From assembly GCF_004208415.1 (NCBI RefSeq), contig NZ_CP035758.1, positions 806,001-870,000 of the forward strand: a stretch of 64,000 nt of DNA, in the 5' to 3' direction. A program made the translations under genes and the position numbers. The notes beneath the pieces were generated by a model, which did no database searches, was not told the origin of the DNA, and saw only the letters and a list, made by a program, of their open reading frames with translations. Shown piece by piece: positions 44,917-53,243 of the stretch (its first letter is position 1; every line of letters starts with the position of its first letter). The DNA is from Ktedonosporobacter rubrisoli (GTDB taxonomy: Bacteria > Chloroflexota > Ktedonobacteria > Ktedonobacterales > Ktedonobacteraceae).

Positions 44917-45962
44917 TTGTGTTTTATTTCCTTAGTACGTGTGTTTGCCTTAATCGAATCTGATACAAAATGTGGGTTTGGATGTAGTGAAAACATTGCA
45001 TCAATAAGCTTGCTCCGCTTGGAGCTTTCTAACACTTTATCAATGTGATAAATTATTAAGATCTTTTTTTCTTTCATTTCTTCAAGAGCAATTTCTACAT
45101 CGCGCAAATTACCTGAAAGTTTAGCGTATTTAGTAAGACCAAAATCCCGAATAATAGTTGTGAGTGATATAGTATAGGGGATATGTATGCTAGCTTGGGT
45201 GAAATGATGGCTCATGCGTTTGTGGAGTTGCCGGGCAATAACGCTCCTATAACTCATCACTTTTTCGTAATTTATTTGTCTGAAGGTCAGATCTTCAATG
45301 CTTTTTGTTACTAAGGAGTTAAATCTAACGAAGGCTTTGGTGCTTTTACCTTTTGTTTTCCAATCTTCGCGGGTTTGAAGGCCCACTGTTTCAAATATAT
45401 TGGATATAACAATGGCTTTGCCCTCTTCGTTTGTAACTGTGAGGTTTGTCCTGGCGCATATCATCAGTGCGTCTTTAAGCTGTTGGATGCTGTAGCTGTG
45501 ATCGTTTTTCTTTAGTTCTTCTTGCAACTGATAAAGGGTAAATGTAACACCGGCCATACCATCCAGAAAGTACCCCTGTCCTTCGGCCATAAATTTTCTA
45601 AGTGCATCCTCAATTATTTCCTCACGTTTGGACGGATAATAATAACGGGCGATACCATCTTTATCTTTTATGACGGCAGGGCTTATCTGTACTTTATATT
45701 TGTGTGTTCTACATTCAAATTCCCGTTCCAATAAGTCGAGAAACTTATCAGCAATTCGTTCGACCTTTCCATAGGTGTATTTCGGAATAAAGTCATATAG
45801 TTCAATCGTATTGGAATAGTCCTTGTCTTGTGGCAACAGCATTTCAAAGAGGGTAAGCTGTTGAGGCTTAGAGTGATCATAGTTCTCAAGCTTTTTTGAT
45901 ACGGCCACAGCTAGAACTTTTGGTGCTTCATCCAATTTCTTTTTGCTTTTACTTGTGGTCAT
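44889..45962 (-). CDS. Plasmid replication initiator (Rep)
   Basis: A 357-residue protein placed directly beside the iterons. It has QQLTLFEMLLPQDKDYSNTIELYDFIPKY near the start, a winged-helix-like body (SYSIQQLKDALMICARTNLTV) and a second one (SLTTIIRDFGLTKYAKLSGNLRDVEIALEEMKEKKI), the two-domain plan of iteron-binding initiators. The exact Pfam family is not certain; RPA/TrfA-like is the best guess. AACGAGGTG precedes the ATG. It should bind the repeats, open the origin and limit copy number. Confidence 0.72.
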   Translation of the reverse strand: MTTSKSKKKLDEAPKVLAVAVSKKLENYDHSKPQQLTLFEMLLPQDKDYSNTIELYDFIPKYTYGKVERIADKFLDLLEREFECRTHKYKVQISPAVIKDKDGIARYYYPSKREEIIEDALRKFMAEGQGYFLDGMAGVTFTLYQLQEELKKNDHSYSIQQLKDALMICARTNLTVTNEEGKAIVISNIFETVGLQTREDWKTKGKSTKAFVRFNSLVTKSIEDLTFRQINYEKVMSYRSVIARQLHKRMSHHFTQASIHIPYTISLTTIIRDFGLTKYAKLSGNLRDVEIALEEMKEKKILIIYHIDKVLESSKRSKLIDAMFSLHPNPHFVSDSIKANTRTKEIKHKIYSSDSPK

Positions 45963-46074
45963 GCCGTTTTTCCAATTTACACCTCGTTTTTAATTTAGGG
46001 TTTTGGCGTGTCCCCTTACTCGTCCACAATCCGACTTAATCCGTACTTTATAAACAGGACATTAATTGCCTCAA

Positions 46075-46410
46075 TTAGCATTGATTTTCTGACTTCGCCT
46101 TTTGCAGCAAAATTAAAGCCTCTTCTGTGATTTCGCTAATTTCCCTGCCCTCCGTCGCCGCCTGTATGTCTAGCCACTTTGCGGTTGAGGGTTTGAGATA
46201 AACGCCTTTTTTGGTACGCTGTTCTTTAGCTTTTTTATGCTGGGATACCGGGATAGCAGTATCTTGGGATACTGGTATATCAGGCAGTTGAGATACTAAG
46301 GTATTAGTATCTTGTTCTATTACTTGTTGCTGTGTGCTGAGAACTGCGCCGAATGAGCTTTTAATTTTTGGGCGTTGCCTGGTCTGCGGGGCGGTCTTTT
46401 GGGCAGGCAT
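46075..46410 (-). CDS. Small ParB-like/ribbon-helix-helix partition partner
   Basis: A 111-residue protein that begins two bases after the ParA stop. The C-terminal 45 residues, KKGVYLKPSTAKWLDIQAATEGREISEITEEALILLQ, look like a ribbon-helix-helix DNA-binding unit; the N-terminal half is a linker rich in Gln, Thr and VSQ repeats. Its DNA contains palindromes (46,257-46,274 and 46,291-46,312) like the repeats upstream of parA. By position it is the centromere-binding partner of ParA. Confidence 0.65.
   Translation of the reverse strand: MPAQKTAPQTRQRPKIKSSFGAVLSTQQQVIEQDTNTLVSQLPDIPVSQDTAIPVSQHKKAKEQRTKKGVYLKPSTAKWLDIQAATEGREISEITEEALILLQKAKSENQC
46257..46312. repeat. Palindromes inside the partition gene
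   Basis: CAGTATC/GATACTG around TTGG (46,257-46,274) and AGATACTAA/TTAGTATCT around GGTA (46,291-46,312) are both perfect and share the GTATCT and GATACT words of the repeats at 47.25-47.71 kb. They could be additional binding sites within the coding sequence. Confidence 0.55.
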
Positions 46411-46411
46411 G

Positions 46412-47208
46412 TTAAGCTATCTCCTTAGTTTGCAATCTATTCTTTGTCAGAGTATCCTTAAACAAGGTTCTCGCCAGTCTGCTCCAATATTTGCCTAGAT
46501 CCTTGTCAACGTCGCTTATATCCGCCCTGTTTCCTACGGCCTTTTTGTATCCCGTGCGGCGTGGCAGCACTTCACTATATAGCTCCTGGGCGTAGTCACT
46601 TCTTAAAATTTCTAATATTCTGCGGTCTTCGCCTTCGCGTATATCGTACATGGTGGCTATGATGCCCCATAATTTTATAGCCGTGTTTACTTCGCTTTCC
46701 TTGATTTCATCAATCTGCGCCAGGGTTTGCGGTAATGTCCTGATACCCATTTCCTCTGTTGCCATTGGGACTATAACAAAGTCACTCGCGCCTAAAACGT
46801 TACGTGTCAAGAGGCCGATTGCTGGCGGACTGTCCATCAGGCAGATGTCAAACTCGCCATCATACAATCTAAGGCGCTGCCGTAATAATGCTTGTGGATT
46901 GTTATAACTCGCTATTACTAGCTCTGCTTCTGCCAGTTTGGTATTAGCTGGCAATATATACAGGTTTTCCATGAGCTGAACAGGTTCTATTCTGACCTGG
47001 CCGCGCTTATCTAGTAACATTTCCGCCATGCTTGGGTTAATGGCTTCTTTTGTTTCAAGGTCAATAAAATATTCTGTCAAGCTACTTTGCCCGTCCATAT
47101 CCACTAGCAGCGTTTTTAACCCTCTGCGAGCTGCGGCTGTGCCTAGTGATATTGTGGTGGTTGTCTTTCCTACCCCCCCTTGTTGCTGGATATGCCATAT
47201 TTAACCAT
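46412..47208 (-). CDS. parA: ParA-family partition ATPase with disrupted start
   Basis: The protein reads IWHIQQQGGVGKTTTTISLG (deviant Walker A), LLVDMDGQSSL, DICLMDSPPAIGLLTRNVLGASDFVIVP and so on, about 264 residues, typical of plasmid ParA. The matching start is ATG GTT AAA at 47,208, but one base is missing before ATATGG, so the ATG is out of frame; in the main frame a TAA stands right before an ATA codon at 47,200. Either a sequence error, a non-standard start or a recent frameshift. ParA drives segregation with the gene at 46,075. Confidence 0.8.
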
Positions 47209-47246
47209 TGATCCTGCTCCGTTATTGTAAAACAAGCAGTAGCAAC

Positions 47247-47712
47247 AAGTATCTTAGTAGTCAAAGAGATAAATAAATTAAAGCACCAATAGATTAATTT
47301 ATTTATATATTGATAATTTTATATCTCAGTATCCTAGTAGATTGGTCGTCCTGGTTACTACCAATGGGAGGGTATTTCATTAGGGACACAATAATAACAA
47401 GTACCTTAATAGCCAAAGAGACAAATAAATTAAGGTACCAATAGATTAATTTACCTATATATTGGTAGCTCCATATCTTGGTATCTCAGTATCCCAATAG
47501 ACTTGCCGCTCTGCTACTGACAACAGATGATGTTTCATCAGAAAAACAGTAGCAGCAAGCATCTTGGTAGCCAGAGAGACAAATAAATTAAGACACTAAT
47601 AAATTAACTTACCTATATATTGGTAGCTCCGTATCTTGGTATCTCAGTATTCTAGTAGATTAATCGCTCCGGTTACTGATAATAGATGATATTTCGCTAG
47701 AAAAGCACCAAA
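47247..47712. repeat. Three tandem ~155-bp repeats upstream of parA, centromere-like
   Basis: Units start at 47,247, 47,399 and 47,557 with AAGTATCTTAGTAG or close variants, continue with AAATAAATTAA and TACCTATATATTGGTAG, and contain GTATCTTGGTATCTCAGTAT. The DNA is strongly AT-rich. Tandem repeats just upstream of a parA operon are the usual form of a plasmid centromere and operator. No gene lies in 47,209-47,749. Confidence 0.75.
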
Positions 47713-47749
47713 TTAGCCATAGGAATTAAGAATAGCTGTATCGTTGCCA

Positions 47750-47983
47750 TTAAGTGATATACCCTCTCCGCTCTTTCGTTGCCCTCTGTTTCTGAAAAGC
47801 AACCTGCGCTTCGTCGCTGGTAGGGTAGGGGATACTACGCACCTGGCCGGGCCGTCCTATTCGTCCCCATTCACGGATGAGGCACTGATTTCCGAACAGG
47901 TCAGGCTGTAGATCCAGCCTATAAAAACGCTTCATATTCCTGGCTGGGTCAATATGGTAGAGCGTAACGGGGGCAGGGGCCAT
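47750..47983 (-). CDS. WGR-domain protein
   Basis: A 77-residue protein, essentially one WGR domain: TLYHIDPARNMKRFYRLDLQPDLFGNQCLIREWGRIGRPGQ. WGR domains bind nucleic acid ends and occur in PARPs and in bacterial plasmid proteins of unknown role. It starts two bases after the true end of the recombinase gene, so the two are co-transcribed. The frame is continuous with the frameshifted recombinase only by accident. Confidence 0.82.
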   Translation of the reverse strand: MAPAPVTLYHIDPARNMKRFYRLDLQPDLFGNQCLIREWGRIGRPGQVRSIPYPTSDEAQVAFQKQRATKERRGYIT

Positions 47984-47985
47984 AA

Positions 47986-48559
47986 TCAATCTCCACTTCC
48001 TTGTTTGAGATATTGGTACAACGTCTCGCGGCTGATGCCGTATTCTCTGGCAAGGTGCTTCTTCTTCTCGTTTGCATTCACCCGCCGACGCAACTCCTCG
48101 ATTTTCTCCGGATAATGATTTCTTGCGTCCCTTATACACTCCGCGCTTCTTGGCGAGGACAATCCCTTCCTGTTGGCGTTCCCTAATCAGGTCGCGCTCG
48201 AACTGTGCCACTCCTCCCAACACGGCAAGCATAAGGTTAGCCAGAGGCGAGTCATCACCAGTGAATGTAAGGTTTCCCTTAATGAACTGTACGCATATTC
48301 CGCGACTGGTCTGGGTTTTGACAATCTGCCGGAGGTCATCCAGGTTACGGGCGAGCCTGTCCATGCTGTGAACCACGATGGTATCGCCTTCACGGGCATA
48401 GTTTAATAGTTCCTGCAATTTGGGGCGTTCTGTGTTTTTACCGGATGCCTTGTCAATGAAGAGGCGATCCAGCTCTCCCATGTCTTCGAGCTGGCGGGCC
48501 TCGTTCTGGTCGTAGCTGCTAACCCTCACATACCCGATGCGTTGTCCCTTAGATGCCAT
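47986..48559 (-). pseudogene. Serine recombinase, frameshifted in the HTH linker
   Basis: The catalytic domain is intact: IGYVRVSSYDQNEARQLEDM, HSMDRLARNLDDLRQIV, GGVAQFERDLIRERQQEGI. After GRKKSLS the frame shifts; one frame over the DNA reads EKIEELRRRVNANEKKKHLA, REYGISRETLYQYLKQGSGD and stops at 47,986, the expected C-terminal helix-turn-helix. One base is missing near 48,107. The product of the present frame lacks DNA-binding specificity and runs into the WGR gene. It is a plasmid resolvase/invertase relative. Confidence 0.8.
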
Positions 48560-48788
48560 TTTTACCCCATTTTGTCAGGATAGACTCTAAGAGATAACAT
48601 GACATATGTCAATAAATAAGATTATCAATCCTACTCTGACATGGTTGGAGGTGCTTCTTGACTGTCCGGTTAGGGTGTACCCCAGATACACACTCTTGGT
48701 ACAAGCTCGTCATTTGCTGAAGTCTACTTTTGGGGTAGTGGATATTATGTAATGCGTCCGGCGATTACCACCGGACGCTTACCAGTAA

Positions 48789-49289
48789 TTAGATAACCTT
48801 ATTCTGCCATGCTTCCGGTGTGAGCAGAGAAGTCTGCATTTGCTCAGTACCGCAGCACTTAAACCATGTCGGGCTGGGATTGTTCGTGTAATACCATTTG
48901 CCGTCTTCCATACGGTAGAAGTACACCCATTCCGTCCATGCCTCTTCAAGCATAGCGCATAGCTCATCATAGTTTTTGTAATGCCGGGCTTCCGTGTCGG
49001 TCTCGTTCCGATCACGCGCATAGGCTGTGCATATCTTGCCGTATTTCTTTTCATGCGCCTGGCGTTGCGCTTCCGTCATATGGATAGTGTCAAACGGGTG
49101 CTTTTCGCCTATCTCTTCACCGAGGGAAGACAGGTCGCCTAATGCAAGTAGCTGCTTAATCTTCTCTATGTCCTGGTAGTGCTCATAGAGGATTTTTCCA
49201 TTGTGCGACGGATAGCCATCCCAATGACAGTAGATAACGTCATAGCTGCCATCTAAGTTCTGTATGCCAATATTTGAACGTGTACCCAT
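48789..49289 (-). CDS. Conserved phage/plasmid protein of unknown function
   Basis: A 166-residue protein beginning MGTRSNIGIQNLDGSYDVIYCHWDGYPSHNG, a conserved opening seen in uncharacterised phage and plasmid proteins. The centre has a helical charged part, the end WYYTNNPSPTWFKCC. AAAGGAGAA stands before the ATG. No catalytic motif recognised. Confidence 0.7.
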   Translation of the reverse strand: MGTRSNIGIQNLDGSYDVIYCHWDGYPSHNGKILYEHYQDIEKIKQLLALGDLSSLGEEIGEKHPFDTIHMTEAQRQAHEKKYGKICTAYARDRNETDTEARHYKNYDELCAMLEEAWTEWVYFYRMEDGKWYYTNNPSPTWFKCCGTEQMQTSLLTPEAWQNKVI

Positions 49290-49748
49290 AAACTTCTCCT
49301 TTTCGTTATCGGAGGCTGCCCCTATGCAGCCTCGCTTCCGGCGAAAGGAAATGCCGGTAGCTGGAAGCGATGCGGGTCATAGCATTTTGTTGCGCGAGGA
49401 ATGGCGCGAAGCGACAGGGGAAAATGCGTTATTGACGCGCTCGCGCTATCGGCTTGCCTCGCCGGGATAAGCGAGATGCAAAGGGAGTGGGCAGTAGGGG
49501 AAGAATATGGTGAGCAAAATTCAAGACAGGGATGCTATCGGGAATAGAAGGTTATCGGTAGCATTGTCAATGCCGGAGAAAGCGCCTGCCCATGACCGTG
49601 ATACCGACCACGGATGCAGCCCCGTATAACTATGGATAGGCTCCCAAGTTATCACCAGGCGCTTGAATTACTGAAACGTAGTTTGAACAAAACGCACCAT
49701 ACCACAAGGCTCAGGCGAGGTTTTATGTATCTGCATCTTTCTGCGAGG
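49290..49748. other. 459-bp gap without a recognised gene
   Basis: Contains GC-rich sequence with repeated GCGAAGCGA/GCGCGAGG words up to about 49,470, then mixed sequence. It precedes the minus-strand gene at 48,789 and may hold its promoter. A plus-strand frame at 49,614-49,832 overlaps the next gene and has no family match. Confidence 0.4.
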
Positions 49749-51260
49749 CTATTTAACAGTAAAGATAATTTCAAATTCACCAGCGAATACATGTTGATAG
49801 GATTCAAGCTCATGTTTAAATCTGTCGCTTAGATAACCAATAAAGCTCCAGCTAGATTTTTCCTGGTCGTTCCAGTAATCAAGCACAAGATCTTCCAGAC
49901 TTTTTGTTTTGAGCAGATAAGCGAACTCCTCCATCTCATTAACCGCGCATAGTATAAGCGGAGCCTGCTCTATAAGGGTAGAAGCTAGCCCTGCCTCTAC
50001 TAGCTTATTCCTGACAATTTCCCGAAGCCGTTCAAGCTCAGGCCCCATTAAACGCCAATTTTCCAACGTAACAACACAAATAAATGGGCGTTTCATCGGA
50101 TTATACGGATATTGCTGTGGCCTATATTTACCATTTTTATAGGCTTCAAGGGCTTGATAGGATTGTACTGCTGCTTTGCCTATCACTTCAAGTTGAGCAT
50201 GTAGCTCCATGTCATCCTGAATATTCGTCCGTGCGCCGATGGTCATACGTTTCGTCTTGCACTCTACGAGCATAAAAGAGGTAGGCTGATCGATGATCCA
50301 ATCGGCCCGCTTAGGTCGCGTATCAGGTTCTTCTGGGTAGACCGTAGACGACGTGCCAATAAGCGTTTTTTCAAGCATGTCACCGACATAATCTTGGAAC
50401 GCAGTGCCGAATGCCTGATCAAAGCCTGGCTCCTTGACCAGATCGTAGAACAAACCTGAGCTAATGCGCCAGAACAGCAGGGTAGGGATAGGACAAATAT
50501 GAGATGCGCGATTATTTAATTCTGTAAGAATTAAGGGGTAACTCTGAAGAGTATGGAACTGATACATAAATGTGTTATCGAGCTTACGTTCGGCTGTTAA
50601 ACGTTGCTTCAGCTCTTTCATAGGCAGTGAGTATAACTGTATAAATTTGTCATAATCAGCCTGAGTGATACCTGGTAGTGACAGATCATCAAGCGGATAA
50701 TGTACACCGAGGTATTGGGTAACATACTTAATCCACAAGATAGCCCCAATCGTAAATAGCTGCTTTGGTAATAAGCCCGTTTTTGCTTTTACTATTGGCT
50801 CGACTGACAGATGTCCAAAAATATGACTATAACGAACCATAGCTGCCTTGCTGGGATGCTCTGTCTGATATTTAAATTGTTGATGAGGAATACGGACAGT
50901 GACTTCCTGCAAAATTTTTTTATCGTCCACTAAATACTGAGAAATATAATTCTCTAACTCCCTTAGCTTGTTGATTAGGCTCGCAAAGGTATCCCATTTG
51001 CGACCAGTGTACCGCGTACTTGGCTGAGAATTACAGACAATAATTGCTTCACGAGCAAGAATTTCCATTTCCCAGGGAAGAATGAGGCGCTCGTCTGAAT
51101 ACACGGCCCGATGCACTTCCATATCTGCTGGGAATGGGGATGGTGTACGAACGGCCTTAAATGCAGAGTAAACCTTGATAACGCCTAATGTGTCATTAAG
51201 ATCAAGTTTCCTTAAAGCATTTCTTAGTGGCGTCCAGCCCCCATAAGCGTTGTTAATCAT
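49749..51260 (-). CDS. Large protein with PD-(D/E)xK nuclease-like core
   Basis: About 503 residues from MINNAYGGWTPLRNALRK; the frame is open further to a GTG at 51,311. Near residue 340 it reads RPKRADWIIDQPTSFMLVEC, KTKRMTIG, fitting the D...ExK active site of restriction-like nucleases; a helix-rich part follows. The N-terminal 300 residues (YTGRKWDTFASLI, SLPGITQADYDKFIQLYSLP) have no match I know. Its place beside other unknown genes and a type I R-M system suggests anti-phage or DNA-processing activity, which is inference. Confidence 0.65.
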   Translation of the reverse strand: MINNAYGGWTPLRNALRKLDLNDTLGVIKVYSAFKAVRTPSPFPADMEVHRAVYSDERLILPWEMEILAREAIIVCNSQPSTRYTGRKWDTFASLINKLRELENYISQYLVDDKKILQEVTVRIPHQQFKYQTEHPSKAAMVRYSHIFGHLSVEPIVKAKTGLLPKQLFTIGAILWIKYVTQYLGVHYPLDDLSLPGITQADYDKFIQLYSLPMKELKQRLTAERKLDNTFMYQFHTLQSYPLILTELNNRASHICPIPTLLFWRISSGLFYDLVKEPGFDQAFGTAFQDYVGDMLEKTLIGTSSTVYPEEPDTRPKRADWIIDQPTSFMLVECKTKRMTIGARTNIQDDMELHAQLEVIGKAAVQSYQALEAYKNGKYRPQQYPYNPMKRPFICVVTLENWRLMGPELERLREIVRNKLVEAGLASTLIEQAPLILCAVNEMEEFAYLLKTKSLEDLVLDYWNDQEKSSWSFIGYLSDRFKHELESYQHVFAGEFEIIFTVK

Positions 51261-51404
51261 ACAAACAATTATATTTATCCCGTCAAGTCGGGTGCGAGGC
51301 TGCACTCCCACCCGGACAGCTTTCCGTATCTGATCACGTCTTCAGATAACGCGGTCGCGAATTTATAGATTAGCAGACAGGAGTTGGGGCTTAGGCTGTC
51401 TCTT

Positions 51405-51470
51405 AATTCGGTGAGTAGACATATTTGTCCGCTAAGTCACATTTCACAATTTAATAGACACCCCATCATA
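51405..51470. other. Possible solitary IS end or regulatory dyad
   Basis: In the 356-bp gap 51,312-51,667, TGTCTCTTAA and TTAATAGACA form an imperfect inverted repeat around GTAGACATATTTGTCCGCTA. It looks like an insertion-sequence end, though no transposase is present. Confidence 0.35.
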
Positions 51471-51590
51471 CCGACGCACGCTCGCCTCCTAATTCATAAA
51501 TTCGTGGAGAATGAACAGTAGGGAAAGAAAGAATATTTTTCAGAAAGGCGATATTTCGGGTTATATCTCACTGGCAGCGTTAAGCAGAAT

Positions 51591-51626
51591 AAATAGCTAC
51601 CGACCCTAAATTATCGGTAGCTATTT
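51591..51626. terminator. Strong bidirectional hairpin terminator
   Basis: AAATAGCTACCGA and TCGGTAGCTATTT form a perfect 13-bp stem with a 10-nt loop and T-rich flanks on both strands. It is 42 bases after the stop of the zinc-ribbon/HEPN-like gene, which it should terminate. Confidence 0.85.
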
Positions 51627-51667
51627 ATTGATGTTGCTTAATTGCCGAAATCAAATCTGGAAACGGC

Positions 51668-52675
51668 TTACACTAATTTTCTCAGCTCGTCGGCCAGCTT
51701 TGTAACAAGTTCAGCAAGTCGGCTTACTGCTCCTTCCCGAATGACAAGCCGCTGCCCGATGACATAGGTAGTATCTCCTGATTTAGTGATATAGTCCTGG
51801 TCAACGATGCCTTCACAGTGGGCAAAAAGGTGGCGTTGCTGGAACAACCGCAAGAGGTCAGCCATTTCGGCAGGTGTTAGGAGGTCTGCATATCCCTTGC
51901 CGGTTGCAGCATTCCACAGAGCTGATCCTTCGGATAGATTCTGGAAGACATTCTTCCTACGCCGCGTGGTCGGGGCCGCAGGAGTGCGGTCAAAGAGGGC
52001 TTCTGCTAACCGCTGGAAAGCCCCTACCAACCGCCCCATGTTGTTTTCCAGGATTTCGCGTACTGTATTCTTTGCGGCATCTGCGTCGGCTACGGCCTGC
52101 ACTGCCTCTCGTATAGCAAGTAAAGCCGATAGGGATTTCTGTACCGCTTCGATGGTCTGCGAGAAGGTGCTTTCTGCCGAATTATGACCACAGGCAGGAC
52201 AGAAGAATGCGGCTCCGAGGGAGGAATATCGGCAGCCACATTGCTCACAGGTAAATTTCTGCCTCAATTCTTCGGCGGCACTAATAGGAATAATCAGCGT
52301 CGGAGCGCCTGGTTTGTAGGACATGGACATGTTAATAAAGCCAGGGCGCTGCCTGCGGTTAAAATCGCGTGCATCCTGAGAGAGTGCCTGGCCGATTTTG
52401 CCCTGGATATAATTGATTCCGGCCTGGCGGATATACTCTTGCTGCTCCGAGGTACTCCACTCGGTTGCTTTCGCTTCCTCACGACAGATCGGACAGAACA
52501 CTTGAGCATCACTGACCTTCTGCTTCCAGTCCTCCATTAGAACCTTAAAGTCAGCCTGACACGCTTCAGAGGGACAACGCCGATCAAAGTAACCGTCGTT
52601 ATCAGTAGGCATCGAGATGGTAATTTGGCTTCCGGCCTCTATCTTTTTTAGCTCTCGGAGAATATTATCAAACAC
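51668..52675 (-). CDS. Zinc-ribbon protein with HEPN-like C-terminal domain
   Basis: A 335-residue protein. Cysteine pairs CPSEAC and CPIC (residues 34-62) and CEQCGC with CPACGH (about 142-164) form two zinc ribbons. The last 90 residues are helical with LLRLFQQRHLFAHCEGIVDQDYI, an R-x4-H motif as in HEPN ribonucleases, followed by YVIGQRLVIREGAVSRLAELV. Zinc-ribbon/HEPN proteins are found in anti-phage and RNA-cleaving systems; activity is not proven here. It ends in its own terminator and follows the C39-like gene by 30 bases. Confidence 0.6.
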   Translation of the reverse strand: MFDNILRELKKIEAGSQITISMPTDNDGYFDRRCPSEACQADFKVLMEDWKQKVSDAQVFCPICREEAKATEWSTSEQQEYIRQAGINYIQGKIGQALSQDARDFNRRQRPGFINMSMSYKPGAPTLIIPISAAEELRQKFTCEQCGCRYSSLGAAFFCPACGHNSAESTFSQTIEAVQKSLSALLAIREAVQAVADADAAKNTVREILENNMGRLVGAFQRLAEALFDRTPAAPTTRRRKNVFQNLSEGSALWNAATGKGYADLLTPAEMADLLRLFQQRHLFAHCEGIVDQDYITKSGDTTYVIGQRLVIREGAVSRLAELVTKLADELRKLV

Positions 52676-52705
52676 TTACACCTTCTATTCCACTCAATGA
52701 GTGTT

Positions 52706-53170
52706 TTAATATGTTACTGTCTTGGAGTCTGCTACAGCGAGAAACTCATTATGAAACACGGCCCCCTGACTTCTACGTTGCAGAATATACTCCCCTATAT
52801 CCACATGTGGAGGAGCATTATCAGCAGGGTCTATGATCCCCAGCTCGTCCACGGCAACAATATGTGAATACTTTATATGAGGAACATCGAACATTAAAAG
52901 GCCAACTACGCTGCCTCTATATTGTGGCAGGCTATACAACTCCATAAACGGACGATACTCTATGAGAAAGCCTTCATCTCTAAGATATGTCTCCCACCAC
53001 CCATAAAATTTACCCTCTTCCGAAATTTTGGGATATTTCTCACTATCTTGCAGAACACGCTCATAGCTGTATTGATGTCCCATGACCATTGCTACAACAC
53101 AAATTGTACAGTCTGTTTTACCCCTTTGGGGAATTCGTTGAATCATCTTCTCCACCTGGATTTTTCCCAA
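52706..53170 (-). CDS. C39/papain-like cysteine peptidase-fold protein
   Basis: A 154-residue protein. RIPQRGKTDCTICVVAMVMG has the Q...DC..C pattern of C39-type peptidases, and YSHIVAVDELGIIDPAD supplies the His and Asp. No membrane or ABC domain is attached, so it is a stand-alone cytoplasmic protein. Possible roles are toxin maturation or deubiquitination-like processing. It is 30 bases upstream of the zinc-ribbon/HEPN-like gene in the same direction and may be co-expressed. Confidence 0.6.
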   Translation of the reverse strand: MGKIQVEKMIQRIPQRGKTDCTICVVAMVMGHQYSYERVLQDSEKYPKISEEGKFYGWWETYLRDEGFLIEYRPFMELYSLPQYRGSVVGLLMFDVPHIKYSHIVAVDELGIIDPADNAPPHVDIGEYILQRRSQGAVFHNEFLAVADSKTVTY

Positions 53171-53243
53171 TGTATGGGATAGGTGGGTTAATTATACAGC
53201 TCCCTCTATCAACGTACAAGCCAGACGCAGCCGTAGCGGACGG

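Noticed and set aside
47247-47712. CRISPR array
   Set aside because: Only three units of about 155 bp, without constant short repeats and unique spacers; they are better explained as partition repeats.
49614-49832. 72-codon plus-strand frame
   Set aside because: Overlaps the end of the 49,749 gene on the other strand and has no motif or ribosome site.
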